A DNA stretch of 64,000 nucleotides, taken from assembly GCA_029260235.1 (NCBI GenBank), contig JAJDDP010000015.1:29315-93314 (forward strand), given 5' to 3'. The translations under genes were made by a program, and so were the position numbers. Shown here one piece after another: positions 9,921 to 19,980 of this stretch (position 1 is the stretch's first letter; each line of letters opens with the position of its first letter). The notes beneath the pieces are model-generated. The model worked only from the letters and a program-made list of their open reading frames with translations, was not told the origin of the DNA and made no database searches. This DNA comes from Phycisphaerae bacterium. Its GTDB lineage: Bacteria; Planctomycetota; Phycisphaerae; UBA1845.

Positions 9921-10667
9921 TTGCATCGGCTAGACCGTGCAAACTGCGCTTTTGCGGTGTGCGCCCTGCCAAGCATCGAAGCCGCCGTGCCGGATACTCC
10001 AAAGATGTCACCCAGGAATCGAATCATGCGTAAGTACGAACGGTTTACCGAATTGATCACTTCCCAGCGCGAGCCGAGGGCAAATCACCATACGCTCTTG
10101 TCCTGCGTATTGCCGCGGCCGATCGCGTTTGTCTCCACCCTTGGCCCGGACGGCGTGCCTAACTTGGCCCCGTTTTCGTTCTTCACCGGGATTTGCGCCA
10201 ACCCACCGGCGGTGATCTTCTCGCCGGCCATCAACATCAAGGGGCAAGAGAAGGATACGTTACGCAACTTGCGAGAGAGCGGTGAATGCGTCATCAACGT
10301 GGTCAACCACGAAATCCGTGAGGCTATGAACCAGGCATCGTTCCCCTACCCACCGGACGTGAACGAGTTTGAAGCCGCAGGCTTTACGCCGCTACCAAGT
10401 ATCATCGTCAAACCGCCCCGGGTAGCGGAATCACCCGCCCAGATGGAAGCAACGCTGATCGAAATCGTCAAAGTCGGGCAAGGGCCTCTCTCGGGCAACA
10501 TTTGCATCTGCGAAATCAAGTGCTTCCACATCGCCCAAGAGATGTGCCTGGAAAACGGCACAGCCGACATCGCCCAGATCGATCTGGTAGGCCGACTAGG
10601 CGGCGATGGCTACAGCACCGTTCGCGACCGCTTCGACCTGCCAAAACCGTCGCCGCCTGGGCAATGA
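9921..10667 (+). CDS. Flavin reductase-like domain protein
   Basis: RPIAFVSTLGPDGVPNLAPFSFFTGICANPPAVIFSP...KDTLRNLRESGECVINVV; true start probably at 10026 (MRKYERFTEL) or just upstream. Confidence 0.8.
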   Translation: MHRLDRANCAFAVCALPSIEAAVPDTPKMSPRNRIMRKYERFTELITSQREPRANHHTLLSCVLPRPIAFVSTLGPDGVPNLAPFSFFTGICANPPAVIFSPAINIKGQEKDTLRNLRESGECVINVVNHEIREAMNQASFPYPPDVNEFEAAGFTPLPSIIVKPPRVAESPAQMEATLIEIVKVGQGPLSGNICICEIKCFHIAQEMCLENGTADIAQIDLVGRLGGDGYSTVRDRFDLPKPSPPGQ

Positions 10668-10837
10668 AGTCGGGCCGACCTCTTCGCCGCCGCCCGTAGT
10701 GCGCACGATTATCGCCCCCTGCAGCCGAACCTGGCTGGAGGCTGTCGCTGGCAAAGCGCGTAGCCGATAGGTATGATGTTGCGTCGTTCGGCCGAGAGAT
10801 AGTTCGTTGGGGGGTAATCCCGGGGAGTAACCTAGTT

Positions 10838-11596
10838 GTGAGTGATGCCGTTAAGAAGATCAGCAGTCTAACCGTATTCTACCCGTGCTACAACGAAGAA
10901 GCCAACGTGGTCAACACCACCGAGTCTGCGCTCAAGACGTGCCGGCGGCTGGCTGATGACTTCGAAGTCATCATCGTCAACGACGGCAGCAAAGACCGCA
11001 CAGCCGAGTTAGCCGATGAATTGGCCGCCAAGTACCCCGAGGTCAAAGCTGTGCATAACAACCCCAACCGCGGCTACGGCGGCGCTCTTCAGCGCGGCTA
11101 TCGCGAAGCCACTAAAGATTGGATCTTCTACACCGACGGAGACGGCCAATTCGATTTTGAAGAGATCGAGAAGCTCATTCCGCTCCTCGACAAGTACGAC
11201 TGCGTGAGTTGCTACCGGTTGGACCGCAAAGACTCGGCCATGCGCAAGCTCAATGCCTTCTGCTGGGGAACGCTGGTCCGCTTCCTGTTCAAGATGAACA
11301 TCCGCGATATCGACTGCGCCTTTAAGCTATTCCCCAAGCGAATCATCGACGAGATCGAAATGCACTCGGAAGGTGCCCTGATCGATACCGAAGTGTTGGC
11401 TCGGATCACAAAGCTCGGCTATAGCATCGGGCAGATCGGCGTGCATCACTACGCCCGAACCGCCGGCGAACAAACCGGAGCTAACCTGGGGGTCATCCTG
11501 CGGGCCTTCAAAGAGCTGTTCAAGCTCCGCAAGCAAATCAACGAATCCAGCAAATCAGCGATAAGCGGACAAGCCAAGCAAAGCGCCGCGGGTTGA
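10838..11596 (+). CDS. Family 2 glycosyltransferase (dolichyl-phosphate mannose synthase-like), GTG start
   Basis: VFYPCYNEEANV...VIIVNDGSKDRT...YTDGDGQFD. Confidence 0.88.
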   Translation: MSDAVKKISSLTVFYPCYNEEANVVNTTESALKTCRRLADDFEVIIVNDGSKDRTAELADELAAKYPEVKAVHNNPNRGYGGALQRGYREATKDWIFYTDGDGQFDFEEIEKLIPLLDKYDCVSCYRLDRKDSAMRKLNAFCWGTLVRFLFKMNIRDIDCAFKLFPKRIIDEIEMHSEGALIDTEVLARITKLGYSIGQIGVHHYARTAGEQTGANLGVILRAFKELFKLRKQINESSKSAISGQAKQSAAG

Positions 11597-11632
11597 TCTA
11601 TCAGCTCCATAGGGATTTGATGGCTACCGGGG

Positions 11633-12463
11633 CTAGCCGTGCATCCAGGTAGGAACATGCCACCATCGAATGACCTGCCAGCACCAACAGAGCATGGCTA
11701 TTTGAATCGCTATGCAAATCAGCGATGCTCTCCGCTCACTCCTCCGGGCCGTCCAATGCAGATTCGGCTGACGCCGCGCCAGCCACACTGATGCGGCAAG
11801 TAGGCCAAGAGGCCACCAAGGTTGCCCCCACGCAGGGCTATTGGGATGGTGTGGCCAAAACCAAAGCCCCGCAGCATAGGTGGATACCATAACCGCGGAA
11901 CCTCTGTACCAGCGCCGCAGCCACTTGCCTTCAGCAACAACTGTTTGCCCTCCAGCTAGATAGCGAATTGCCCAAGCAGTGTTTTTCATGATCAAGAGGG
12001 CAATCATCGACGGAAGAAGCAGCGCCAAGAAGTGCCAGACTATGAAGGGCTGAAATGTAACAAGACCAAAGATCCTTCGGGGACTCCAAAGGGCCACGAC
12101 GCACGCAATAACGAAGACTCGCTGGGGGATTCCCCTTCGAGGCACAGCTGAAACGAGGAGGTACGATGGAACCAGAAGAAGTTGTGCGCCGACATTGCTT
12201 GAGTTACGGAGGCTACCTGTAGCCAGCCAATGCCACCAAACGGCAGCGGCCCAGAACAGCCCTATCGTGGGCAAGAGGCTTGCCCAACGCTCAGCCCAAC
12301 TGATTCGGAGGAAGCCGCGCGGGACGAACGGAATCACTGCCCGATTCAACGTGTTGCCACACTCCGGACAGCGCGGCGAAACAAGCCCAAATAGATCGTA
12401 TCTACAGCGGGGGCAATACTGCGTAACCTCAGTTACGTCGGATCCTGGGCCTGCGTGCGGCAT
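11633..12463 (-). CDS. Membrane protein with N-terminal zinc ribbon
   Basis: YCPRCRYDLFGLVSPRCPECGNTL followed by multiple hydrophobic segments. Confidence 0.65.
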   Translation of the reverse strand: MPHAGPGSDVTEVTQYCPRCRYDLFGLVSPRCPECGNTLNRAVIPFVPRGFLRISWAERWASLLPTIGLFWAAAVWWHWLATGSLRNSSNVGAQLLLVPSYLLVSAVPRRGIPQRVFVIACVVALWSPRRIFGLVTFQPFIVWHFLALLLPSMIALLIMKNTAWAIRYLAGGQTVVAEGKWLRRWYRGSAVMVSTYAAGLWFWPHHPNSPAWGQPWWPLGLLAASVWLARRQPNLHWTARRSERRASLICIAIQIAMLCWCWQVIRWWHVPTWMHG

Positions 12464-12622
12464 ACATGTTCATACTGCCAGGAGAGGATGTTGGTTCGCA
12501 TGTTGGGGCCAGAAAGCCGATCCGTCGCGATTCTTCGAGACCGCGCCCCGCTCGGGAGGACCCCTCAAGGCAAGCGTCGTGCTAGATCTTGATTCGCGAA
12601 CCCTGGCGACGCGCCCCGAAGC

Positions 12623-14131
12623 GTGCGAACCAGGAAATGTCGGCTGGATGCGATCCGCGGCCAAACAGCTGCCCGCATTTCCGCTTACCACGGCTCGAAT
12701 CAGGATTGCAGGGTGTCCGAGACGGCTAGGCAGCGGCAACCAGATGGCTATACTGGCGGCTTTGGGAGAATTGTTTTGGGATTGAAGCCTGTGCCCGAAT
12801 CTGAAGCGTTGGACTTGCTCGACACGGTTGGCTCGCTGATTAACGCCAATGCGCTCTCGGCTGCCCGTTCCCTGGTCGAGTCCGTCGATTGGTCGGCCCA
12901 GTCGCAGGAGCTGCAGGGCAGAGCGGCAGGCCTGGGCTGGCTGTGCGCATTCTACGACGAATCTCAAGTTGATTCTGCCGCGGATCTGCTCTCCACTCTT
13001 GATCTGCACCAGAAAGACCGCGCCTACCTCTTGGCTATGGGCGCTGAACTGGCAGACCAGAACGAGTATGACGCTGCCGCTCGAGTGTTTGGCTGTCTAT
13101 GCGAGGTAGATCCAACTAGCCACATACCCTTGCAGCACTTGGCCTTGGCTTTGGAATGTGGCGAGCAATTTGAAGAGGCCCTGGACGCCTACGACAAAGC
13201 CATCAAGCAAACGCCCGAGTTTGCTCCGGTTGTCCTGGGAAAAGCAAGATGCCAAGCTGAATGCGGGCAGTTTACAGAAGCAGTCGAGTCCTATGAACGC
13301 TACCTGGAACTTCGGCCCGACGATGCGGAGCAGTGGCTCTCGCTGGCGGTGCTGTTGGGCGACATCGAAGAACACCACCGAGCCGACCAAGCCTACGAAG
13401 CCATGGAACGCATCGGGGCGGACCCCATCGACCTCTACTACAACTGGGCAGTGGCAGCCGCTTCTCGAAATGACCTGGATCGCCTTCTGGGCTGCCTGAG
13501 CAAGCTAGAGGAGAAGACGCCCGATACCTGGGAAACGGTAATCGTCCGCGCCCTCCAAGCCGAGCTGGAAGAGCAAACCTGGCAAGCGTGGGAACTGTGC
13601 AAAGACGCATGGGATCTGGTCCGCAACGGCGAAGAAGAGGGCGACGAGGAAGATCTCCATGAGGCAGCATCATGCGCCGACGCTGTTCTAGGCGTTGCCG
13701 CCCGCAACGATCTACGCGAATACATAGACGAATTTGTTGAGGATCTCTTTGCCGGCGAAATCCTGACCGAAGGAATTCTGGATCAGCTCCGGGGCATCTA
13801 CGGAACGCACTCTGAGCGGGCCTCTGATTTTCTGGTCGAGCTTGAGGGCAAGATTACCGAGCAAGAGTTGATCGACGAGATTCAGGGCGATGATAACATG
13901 GCCAACCCGCCCTACGGATACTTCCGCTACTATCGCGTCTGGGCAGAGAGCGCCGATCAAGCCACAGAATTGGTGGAAGAGTTCGAAGATCGCTGCGGCG
14001 GTAACCACTCCCGCATCGAGGTGACTGAGATCGAGGCTGAACCCGAGGAAGAGAACCTCGGCGTCTGGTACCGATCAACCATGCATGTGCTCGCCCTGGA
14101 TGAAACCGAGGATGGCGGGCAAGACTCCTAA
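12623..14131 (+). CDS. Tetratricopeptide repeat protein; real start probably GTG near 12791
   Basis: TPR units in the central part; the first ~55 residues of the ORF look non-coding; V-P-E-S-E-A-L-D at 12791. Confidence 0.75.
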   Translation: MRTRKCRLDAIRGQTAARISAYHGSNQDCRVSETARQRQPDGYTGGFGRIVLGLKPVPESEALDLLDTVGSLINANALSAARSLVESVDWSAQSQELQGRAAGLGWLCAFYDESQVDSAADLLSTLDLHQKDRAYLLAMGAELADQNEYDAAARVFGCLCEVDPTSHIPLQHLALALECGEQFEEALDAYDKAIKQTPEFAPVVLGKARCQAECGQFTEAVESYERYLELRPDDAEQWLSLAVLLGDIEEHHRADQAYEAMERIGADPIDLYYNWAVAAASRNDLDRLLGCLSKLEEKTPDTWETVIVRALQAELEEQTWQAWELCKDAWDLVRNGEEEGDEEDLHEAASCADAVLGVAARNDLREYIDEFVEDLFAGEILTEGILDQLRGIYGTHSERASDFLVELEGKITEQELIDEIQGDDNMANPPYGYFRYYRVWAESADQATELVEEFEDRCGGNHSRIEVTEIEAEPEEENLGVWYRSTMHVLALDETEDGGQDS

Positions 14132-14171
14132 GTACATCCGCAGAAGTAGAAGGGCATCGAGGCATTACTCC

Positions 14172-15281
14172 ATGGAAGCGATCAACATGCTGGATCTGCA
14201 GGCTGAGTTTCGACATATCAAGGATGATGTCCGGGCTGCCATCGAAAACGTGCTGGAACACCAGTGGTTTGTGGGCGGGCCTGAGGTTCAGCAGCTCGAA
14301 GAGAAACTAGCAGCCATGTGCGGCTGTAAGTTCGCCGCCGCAATCAGCAGCGGCACCGATGCCCTGCTCTGCGCATTGATGTCGCTGGGCATCGAAGCTG
14401 GGGACGAAGTGATTACCACGCCGTTCACCTTCTTTGCCACGGCGGGTTGCATCCACCGGTTGGGGGCTACGCCGGTGTTCGTTGACATCGAGCCGGACAC
14501 CTTCAACATCAATCCAAAACTCCTCGAGTCAGCCATCACGGCCAAGACCAAGGTGATCCTACCGGTCCATTTGTTTGGGCAATGTGCCGAGATGGACGTG
14601 ATCAACGATATCGCGGTCCGCAACGGCAACCTGCCGGTGCTCGAAGATGCTGCCCAAGCCATTGGTTCGACGTATAGAGATCGCCCCGCAGGCTCCTTGG
14701 CAACCGCCGCTGCCATGTCTTTCTATCCGACCAAGAACCTCGGCGGATTTGGCGAGGGCGGCATGATCGTGACCGACGACGAGTCCCTGGTCGAGCGATG
14801 CCGCATGACCCGCAATCACGGTGAGACCAGTCGTTATCATCACGCCTTTGTTGGCGGGAATTTTCGGCTCGATACGATGAAGTGCGCCATTTTGCTGGCC
14901 AAGCTGCCACACCTTGCTGGCTTCCAAGCAGCTCGGGTCCACAATGCCGCCCGTTATGGCGCACTTCTGGCTGATTCTCCCGTTCAAACTCCTGCGATCA
15001 GGCCCCATAACAAATCCTGCTTCCACCAGTACTCCATACTCTGCGACCGCCGAGACGAGTTGATGGCCCACCTGAAGGAATGCAAAGTCGGCTGCGGCGT
15101 CTACTATCCCATCCCCTTGCACATGCAGGAGTGCTTCAAGCCGCTGGGGTACGAGGAAAGCGATTTCCCGGTGAGTATGGAAGTGGCTGGCAGAATCCTG
15201 TCGCTGCCCATTCACCCCATGCTAAGCGACAAAGAAGTAGAATTCGCCGCCGCAGCCATCAAGACGTTCTTTGAGGGTTGA
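14172..15281 (+). CDS. DegT/DnrJ/EryC1/StrS family PLP aminotransferase
   Basis: MLDLQAEFRHIKDDVRAAIENVLEHQWFVGGPEVQQLEEKLA, SGTDALLCALM, SFYPTKNLGGFGEGGMI (PLP Lys). Confidence 0.92.
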   Translation: MEAINMLDLQAEFRHIKDDVRAAIENVLEHQWFVGGPEVQQLEEKLAAMCGCKFAAAISSGTDALLCALMSLGIEAGDEVITTPFTFFATAGCIHRLGATPVFVDIEPDTFNINPKLLESAITAKTKVILPVHLFGQCAEMDVINDIAVRNGNLPVLEDAAQAIGSTYRDRPAGSLATAAAMSFYPTKNLGGFGEGGMIVTDDESLVERCRMTRNHGETSRYHHAFVGGNFRLDTMKCAILLAKLPHLAGFQAARVHNAARYGALLADSPVQTPAIRPHNKSCFHQYSILCDRRDELMAHLKECKVGCGVYYPIPLHMQECFKPLGYEESDFPVSMEVAGRILSLPIHPMLSDKEVEFAAAAIKTFFEG

Positions 15282-15574
15282 TCGACCCCAAAAAGAGTTA
15301 CCAGCCACGCCCGTTCGGGCTTGGTCAAGGCGATCTAATCCTGCTTCAGGACCATTTTTCTGAGCCAGGGGGACATAAAGACCGTGTTTGACTGGACTTG
15401 GCCACATGTTGAGCCGTATAAGAACTACAGCCAGGACCGGTGAATAATCGCCCGAAATAGGTGGAAGGCTCGGCTTGCTTGCCAAACGGCAGACGGGCGT
15501 CTTAGCCTGAATCGCAGCGAAAGTGCGGCGGACCGACCATCTAACGAACGTACCCGGAATCGAGAGGACCGAAG

Positions 15575-16681
15575 ATGAACGTGATTCGATGCGCAGCTGT
15601 GACCGTGCTGATTCTATCTGGAACTGCCCTGGGCCAGATAACCGTTGCTCTACAAAACAGTGCCGCACCTGAGACCGCTGGCATCACCTTGGCTGTGGGC
15701 GATACAGCCACCGTCGATATTCTAGTGAGCGTCCCGGACGGATCCTCGTTGATCGGATTGGATGCGATCCTGGTTCTGTTCAATGCCGACTTGGAGGTGG
15801 GACAAGGCGTCGAGATCATCGGATTCAACGACCAACCACTGGAAGGCGTATCCCTGCTAGGCCGTGGGACGGCGTCTGATGCTTCGGCTGAATCGCCGGC
15901 GGCGATCAACGATTATCAGCTGATTCTGGACGTCCTCGATTTTCCATTGACGGCTGAGTCAGGCTTGGCCGGGGAAATGACTGTCGTGGCTGATCAAATC
16001 ATTATTCGTGGCACTGCCGAAGCTGACGATAGTTTGTTCTTTGCATTTGGCGTGCAATCGCCAGGTGCCTTTGAGCTATTCCAAAACCCAATCACCATGG
16101 AATTTGAAATAGCGGATATCGCTGTCGAGCTAGGCCTAGGCTCAACCGATGAGCCGTTCCTGGTAACCGTCGGACCGGGGGAGGTGACCCCACCGGACGG
16201 TGGAGGCGGTGATGGAGGCGGTGGCGGTGACATCAACACGGACGGCGACATCAACACCGACGGCGTTACGCCCGACGATTCAGACGGGGATGGTCTGACC
16301 GACGAAGAAGAAATGGCCGCGGGCACCGATCCGGGCGACGCGGACAGCGATAACGACGGCATCGACGACGGCTTCGAGATCGACAACGGACTGGACCCCA
16401 TGGTAGACGACAGCGAAGAAGACTCGGACGACGACGGCCTGAGCAATGAAGGTGAATTCGCAGCCGGAACCGATCCCAATGACGCCGACACCGACGGCGA
16501 CGGCGAAAACGATGACACCGATCCCGATCCTCTTGATCCAGAGGTCATGAGCAATGTTGGCAGGTCCAGCAGCGGCGGTGGCGGTGGCGGAGGAAGCCCC
16601 TGCGGCGTCGGCGTTATCAGCCCCATGCTCCTGGGATTGATGGTGTTCGGCTGGGTGGGCATTCGCCGGAGGGCTTTATAG
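15575..16681 (+). CDS. Exported protein with cohesin-like N-terminus, thrombospondin type 3-like Asp-rich repeats and C-terminal Gly/Cys/TM/Arg anchor signal
   Basis: Signal peptide MNVIRCAAVTVLILSGTALG; DSDGDGLTDEEEMAAGTDPGDADSDNDGIDDGFE repeats; tail SSGGGGGGGSPCGVGVISPMLLGLMVFGWVGIRRRAL. Confidence 0.75.
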   Translation: MNVIRCAAVTVLILSGTALGQITVALQNSAAPETAGITLAVGDTATVDILVSVPDGSSLIGLDAILVLFNADLEVGQGVEIIGFNDQPLEGVSLLGRGTASDASAESPAAINDYQLILDVLDFPLTAESGLAGEMTVVADQIIIRGTAEADDSLFFAFGVQSPGAFELFQNPITMEFEIADIAVELGLGSTDEPFLVTVGPGEVTPPDGGGGDGGGGGDINTDGDINTDGVTPDDSDGDGLTDEEEMAAGTDPGDADSDNDGIDDGFEIDNGLDPMVDDSEEDSDDDGLSNEGEFAAGTDPNDADTDGDGENDDTDPDPLDPEVMSNVGRSSSGGGGGGGSPCGVGVISPMLLGLMVFGWVGIRRRAL

Positions 16682-16792
16682 CCCCATTATTCCGCTGAAA
16701 TCCGCCCCTGGTAGAGCATTCGATTGGCGTTGGCCAATTGCGCGGCTATACTGTACTCGCACTGCTGCTCGATCTGAGGCCGTAGACTGCGC

Positions 16793-17194
16793 ATGGGATG
16801 CCAACCGTACATGCGGATGTACCACACCGATAGTCGATCTTGGTTTATGCTCCTGGCTCTCTGCGTGGTTGGGTGTGGGGTTTCGTGTTCGGAATCAGAG
16901 AAATCCACGACCTGGGGCGGACTTGAGTATGAGCAAGACCAGGCGTTGACCTCCTCTGAGCAAGTCGCCGTGCAGCGCGCGCTGCAAGCCAACCATCGAA
17001 GCGTCACCGGGCCTTATCAGGTCAGTCGGACCACCTTGTTCAGCGATACCATGACCGAGAAGGAACGCCGCAAGTTCCAAGAAAAAGCAGCTGATCGGAT
17101 TCGGCAACGCGCCGAGGATCAGATGAAGGAGGATCGATTGCGAAGAGCACAGCAGGTGGACGAGCAAAGAAAAGTCGGTCGCAGCAGTGGGTGA
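16793..17194 (+). CDS. Hypothetical lipoprotein
   Basis: Lipobox-like LALCVVGCG after hydrophobic stretch; charged helical C-terminus. Confidence 0.5.
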   Translation: MGCQPYMRMYHTDSRSWFMLLALCVVGCGVSCSESEKSTTWGGLEYEQDQALTSSEQVAVQRALQANHRSVTGPYQVSRTTLFSDTMTEKERRKFQEKAADRIRQRAEDQMKEDRLRRAQQVDEQRKVGRSSG

Positions 17195-17276
17195 TCGTTG
17201 TTGGTTCACCCGAGTGTGATCGTAGCCCAAGTTTCTAAATTGGTTGCTGACCAGAATAAAGGGGGAATTCCATATC

Positions 17277-17756
17277 ATGGATACTCGCGTACAGTTTTCA
17301 GTGTTCCTGGCTAATAAACCCGGCGTTCTCCCTCAGGTTTGCCGGGAGTTGGGCAAAGCCAAGATCAACATCATCGCATTGACCATGATGGATGCCGTCG
17401 AGCATGGCGTATTCCGGATGATCGCCAAGGATCCGGACAAGGTGCGGGAAGTGCTCAAGAAGCTGAATGTACCCATGACTGAGACCGAGGTCATGGTGAT
17501 CACCATGGCCAACAGACCCGGCGCCTTGGCTGATGTGTGCGAAAAACTCAGCTCTGCCCACGTCGCTATCAGCTACATGTACTGCACGACTGGGGCTGCC
17601 GGAGGGAAAACCCTGGGCGTCTTCAAAGTGGCAAATATCAAGAAGGCCGCCAAGATAATCGAAAATCACAAATCAACCGCCCGAGATACCAAGGCTAAGC
17701 TACGTCGAGGCCAAACCAACCCCACGCCGCGGCGCCGCGCCGCTGCGCGACGCTAA
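17277..17756 (+). CDS. Tandem ACT-domain protein
   Basis: VQFSVFLANKPGVLPQVCRELGKAKINIIALTMMDAVEHGVFRMI and VMVITMANRPGALADVCEKLSSAHVAISYMY; basic C-terminal tail. Confidence 0.85.
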   Translation: MDTRVQFSVFLANKPGVLPQVCRELGKAKINIIALTMMDAVEHGVFRMIAKDPDKVREVLKKLNVPMTETEVMVITMANRPGALADVCEKLSSAHVAISYMYCTTGAAGGKTLGVFKVANIKKAAKIIENHKSTARDTKAKLRRGQTNPTPRRRAAARR

Positions 17757-18102
17757 CGGATCGCTGTCAGAACAAGTAACGCGGCGTTATTGCTGACTGA
17801 ATTGCCGCACTTGGAAGCCATTGTTTCTGAAGCAATTTGACAACGCCCATATCGTGGGGTCTATTGTAGTTGCTGTTCAAACACGCCGTTTCGCTGCCCG
17901 CGGGATTGAGCGCTGGCCGAGCACGTCGGTCAAAGTGATGCCCTCCCTCAGGCTGATGGGATATCTGTAATCTTCGGGGCGCTGTGCCATCACGCCTCTG
18001 CACAAGTTGCCCCTGCTTAGCCGGCGATCATGATTCCTGCACTCGTTCCCTAATTCGCTGGTGACATTCCCTTTCGAGGCGTTGGGAAATGGGAGCTGAG
18101 TC

Positions 18103-18558
18103 ATGCTGCTGGAGATGTTCTTAGAGGAACACAACATCGACTACGAGAAGCACCTGCACCGGGCAACCTTTACCGCCCAGGGCCTAGCCGCAGCCGAGCA
18201 TGTGTCGGGCTATGAGGTGGCTAAGCCAGTAGTGGTCCGGGGCGAGAACGGTTTTGCCATGTGCGTGCTGCCCGCATGCACCCGATTGGACCTGACCAAG
18301 ACAGCCGAACTTCTGGGGGATGCCCATGTGCGGCTGGCCTCGGAGGTCGAAATGGCTGAACTGTTCGGCGATTGCGAACTGGGCGCAGAGCCACCGATCG
18401 GCTCGGTCTACGGGCTACCGACGATCATGGATGAATCGTTGAGCGCGGACGAGTACCTCACGATGCAAACCGGGCGGCACACAGAAGCCATCAAACTACG
18501 CAGAGAAGACTGGGAACGAGTCTGCGGGCCGATCATCGGTCGCATCGCCCGGGCCTGA
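18103..18558 (+). CDS. YbaK/prolyl-tRNA synthetase-associated (aminoacyl-tRNA deacylase-like) domain protein
   Basis: EHNIDYEKHLHRATFTAQGLAAAEHVSGYEVAKPVVV...DESLSADEYLTMQTGRHTEAIKL. Confidence 0.85.
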   Translation: MLLEMFLEEHNIDYEKHLHRATFTAQGLAAAEHVSGYEVAKPVVVRGENGFAMCVLPACTRLDLTKTAELLGDAHVRLASEVEMAELFGDCELGAEPPIGSVYGLPTIMDESLSADEYLTMQTGRHTEAIKLRREDWERVCGPIIGRIARA

Positions 18559-18682
18559 GCGGCTGCGACTCGCCGCCCACTACGCCTGCCCATCTCGGCA
18601 TAGTCCGGGAAAACCGCTGCGCTCTGCGCGGGACCGGGCGAAACTTGCCAACACGCCAAACAGATTTTAGGCTCCAGTTGAA

Positions 18683-19573
18683 ATGCCCAGTCGGCAGAGT
18701 TTTCGACCGTGGGGACGGTCAGCCGGCAGAGCGATTGGGGTCACAGCTTCCATGAATCCTGTTGTGGTGCGACATCTATCGGTGCCCATGCCAGCCCTGG
18801 CTGCTCCAGGGAGTGGTTTGCGCATCGCACACCTGAGCGACCTTCACTTAGCAGACTGGGACCGCGTCATCGAAGGTGCCCAAACCCATCTGCTCCACCT
18901 CAAGTACGACTTGCTGGCTGTTACGGGCGACCTCATTGACGGTCGCTGCGACATTGGGGCGGGCGTCAGGCTGGTCCGACGGTTTTTTGAACCCCTGCAT
19001 TGTCGCTATGGAACCTACGCGGTCCTGGGCAACCATGATAAGCGTGAGCTTTGCACCTATTCCGATCTGAACCTGACCTTCCTGAATGATCATGCCGTGA
19101 CCATTCGGCATAGCCAAGTTGATTTCGAGCTGGCCGGCGTCGAACAGAGCCAAGACAACCTGGGCGATGTGCCCGGTACGCTGGGCTTGATCGCACCGGG
19201 CAGGCCTTCTGTCTTGTTGGCCCATTATCCTTCGACCATTTACGAACTGCCCCAAGGAGCAGTAGGCCTGCTCTTGGCTGGGCATACGCATGGAGGCCAG
19301 ATTCGCCTCCCGTTTCTTGGATGTATCCACTCTGCAGACCACATTCCGCCAAGACTGGCCCGGGGTCTGGGGGCGGTGGATGGGACGCGGATGCATGTGA
19401 GCGCCGGATTGGGTTGTTCTGGACCCATCCAAGCCCGTTTTCTTTGCCCTCCCGAAATCACGATTTTAACGCTGAAATCGACGATTTTGGCCGCCGAACC
19501 TCCCAAGAACCGCCTAGAGGACATTGGATCGGCCCAGGGAAGAATAGAGGCGAATTCAGCGACTGTGGTTTGA
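18683..19573 (+). CDS. Metallophosphoesterase; start may be 18752
   Basis: IAHLSDLHLADW, VTGDLIDG, VLGNHD, LLAGHTHGGQIRLP. Confidence 0.9.
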   Translation: MPSRQSFRPWGRSAGRAIGVTASMNPVVVRHLSVPMPALAAPGSGLRIAHLSDLHLADWDRVIEGAQTHLLHLKYDLLAVTGDLIDGRCDIGAGVRLVRRFFEPLHCRYGTYAVLGNHDKRELCTYSDLNLTFLNDHAVTIRHSQVDFELAGVEQSQDNLGDVPGTLGLIAPGRPSVLLAHYPSTIYELPQGAVGLLLAGHTHGGQIRLPFLGCIHSADHIPPRLARGLGAVDGTRMHVSAGLGCSGPIQARFLCPPEITILTLKSTILAAEPPKNRLEDIGSAQGRIEANSATVV

Positions 19574-19980
19574 CCGACTTTTGGGACGTCGTATACTGGA
19601 GGCTGTGTGGCTGAAGGGGTGACCGGTAAGTTATTATCATCAAACGCCATCATTCTCGAAGCATTTGAAGTATTTTTTCTCGAAATCCCCCAGTCACGCA
19701 GCCAACCATCCGATGGGGATGGTTTCTGGTATTCATTGCCGCCAAGGGGCAACGACATATCTACCTGAGACACCGGTGCAGCCCCAGAAGCGGCTGCTGA
19801 GGTTTATTGATGCCGATTTATCGGCAGTCAAGCCTACGGGTAGATGGTGTGCGCCGAGTGCCATTGCCATTTCCCGCCGCCAAGCAAGGCGCTTGGTCTG
19901 TCGGCGGGGATCGAATGGTCTAGTTAGCGCGCAGCAGCCAATGACTTTATGGGTCGCTGCGGATTGGACGTGGATAGAAG

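Noticed and set aside
11621-11637. GGCTA-CCGGGGC-TAGCC small stem between convergent genes
   Set aside because: Only a 5-bp stem and no T-tract; too weak to call a terminator.
12195-12785. 196-aa plus-strand ORF spanning the intergenic region
   Set aside because: Overlaps the zinc-ribbon membrane gene antisense and the TPR gene start; arginine-rich, no motif.
14559-15215. 218-aa minus-strand ORF
   Set aside because: Fully antisense to the well-supported DegT aminotransferase; no family features.
15388-15422. Candidate sigma-70 promoter TTGACT...TATAAG upstream of the TSP3 gene
   Set aside because: Spacer is ~23 nt, too long for a standard promoter.
15994-16662. 222-aa minus-strand ORF rich in Ser/Pro
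   Set aside because: Antisense shadow of the Asp/Gly-rich TSP3 gene; low-complexity composition explains the open frame.
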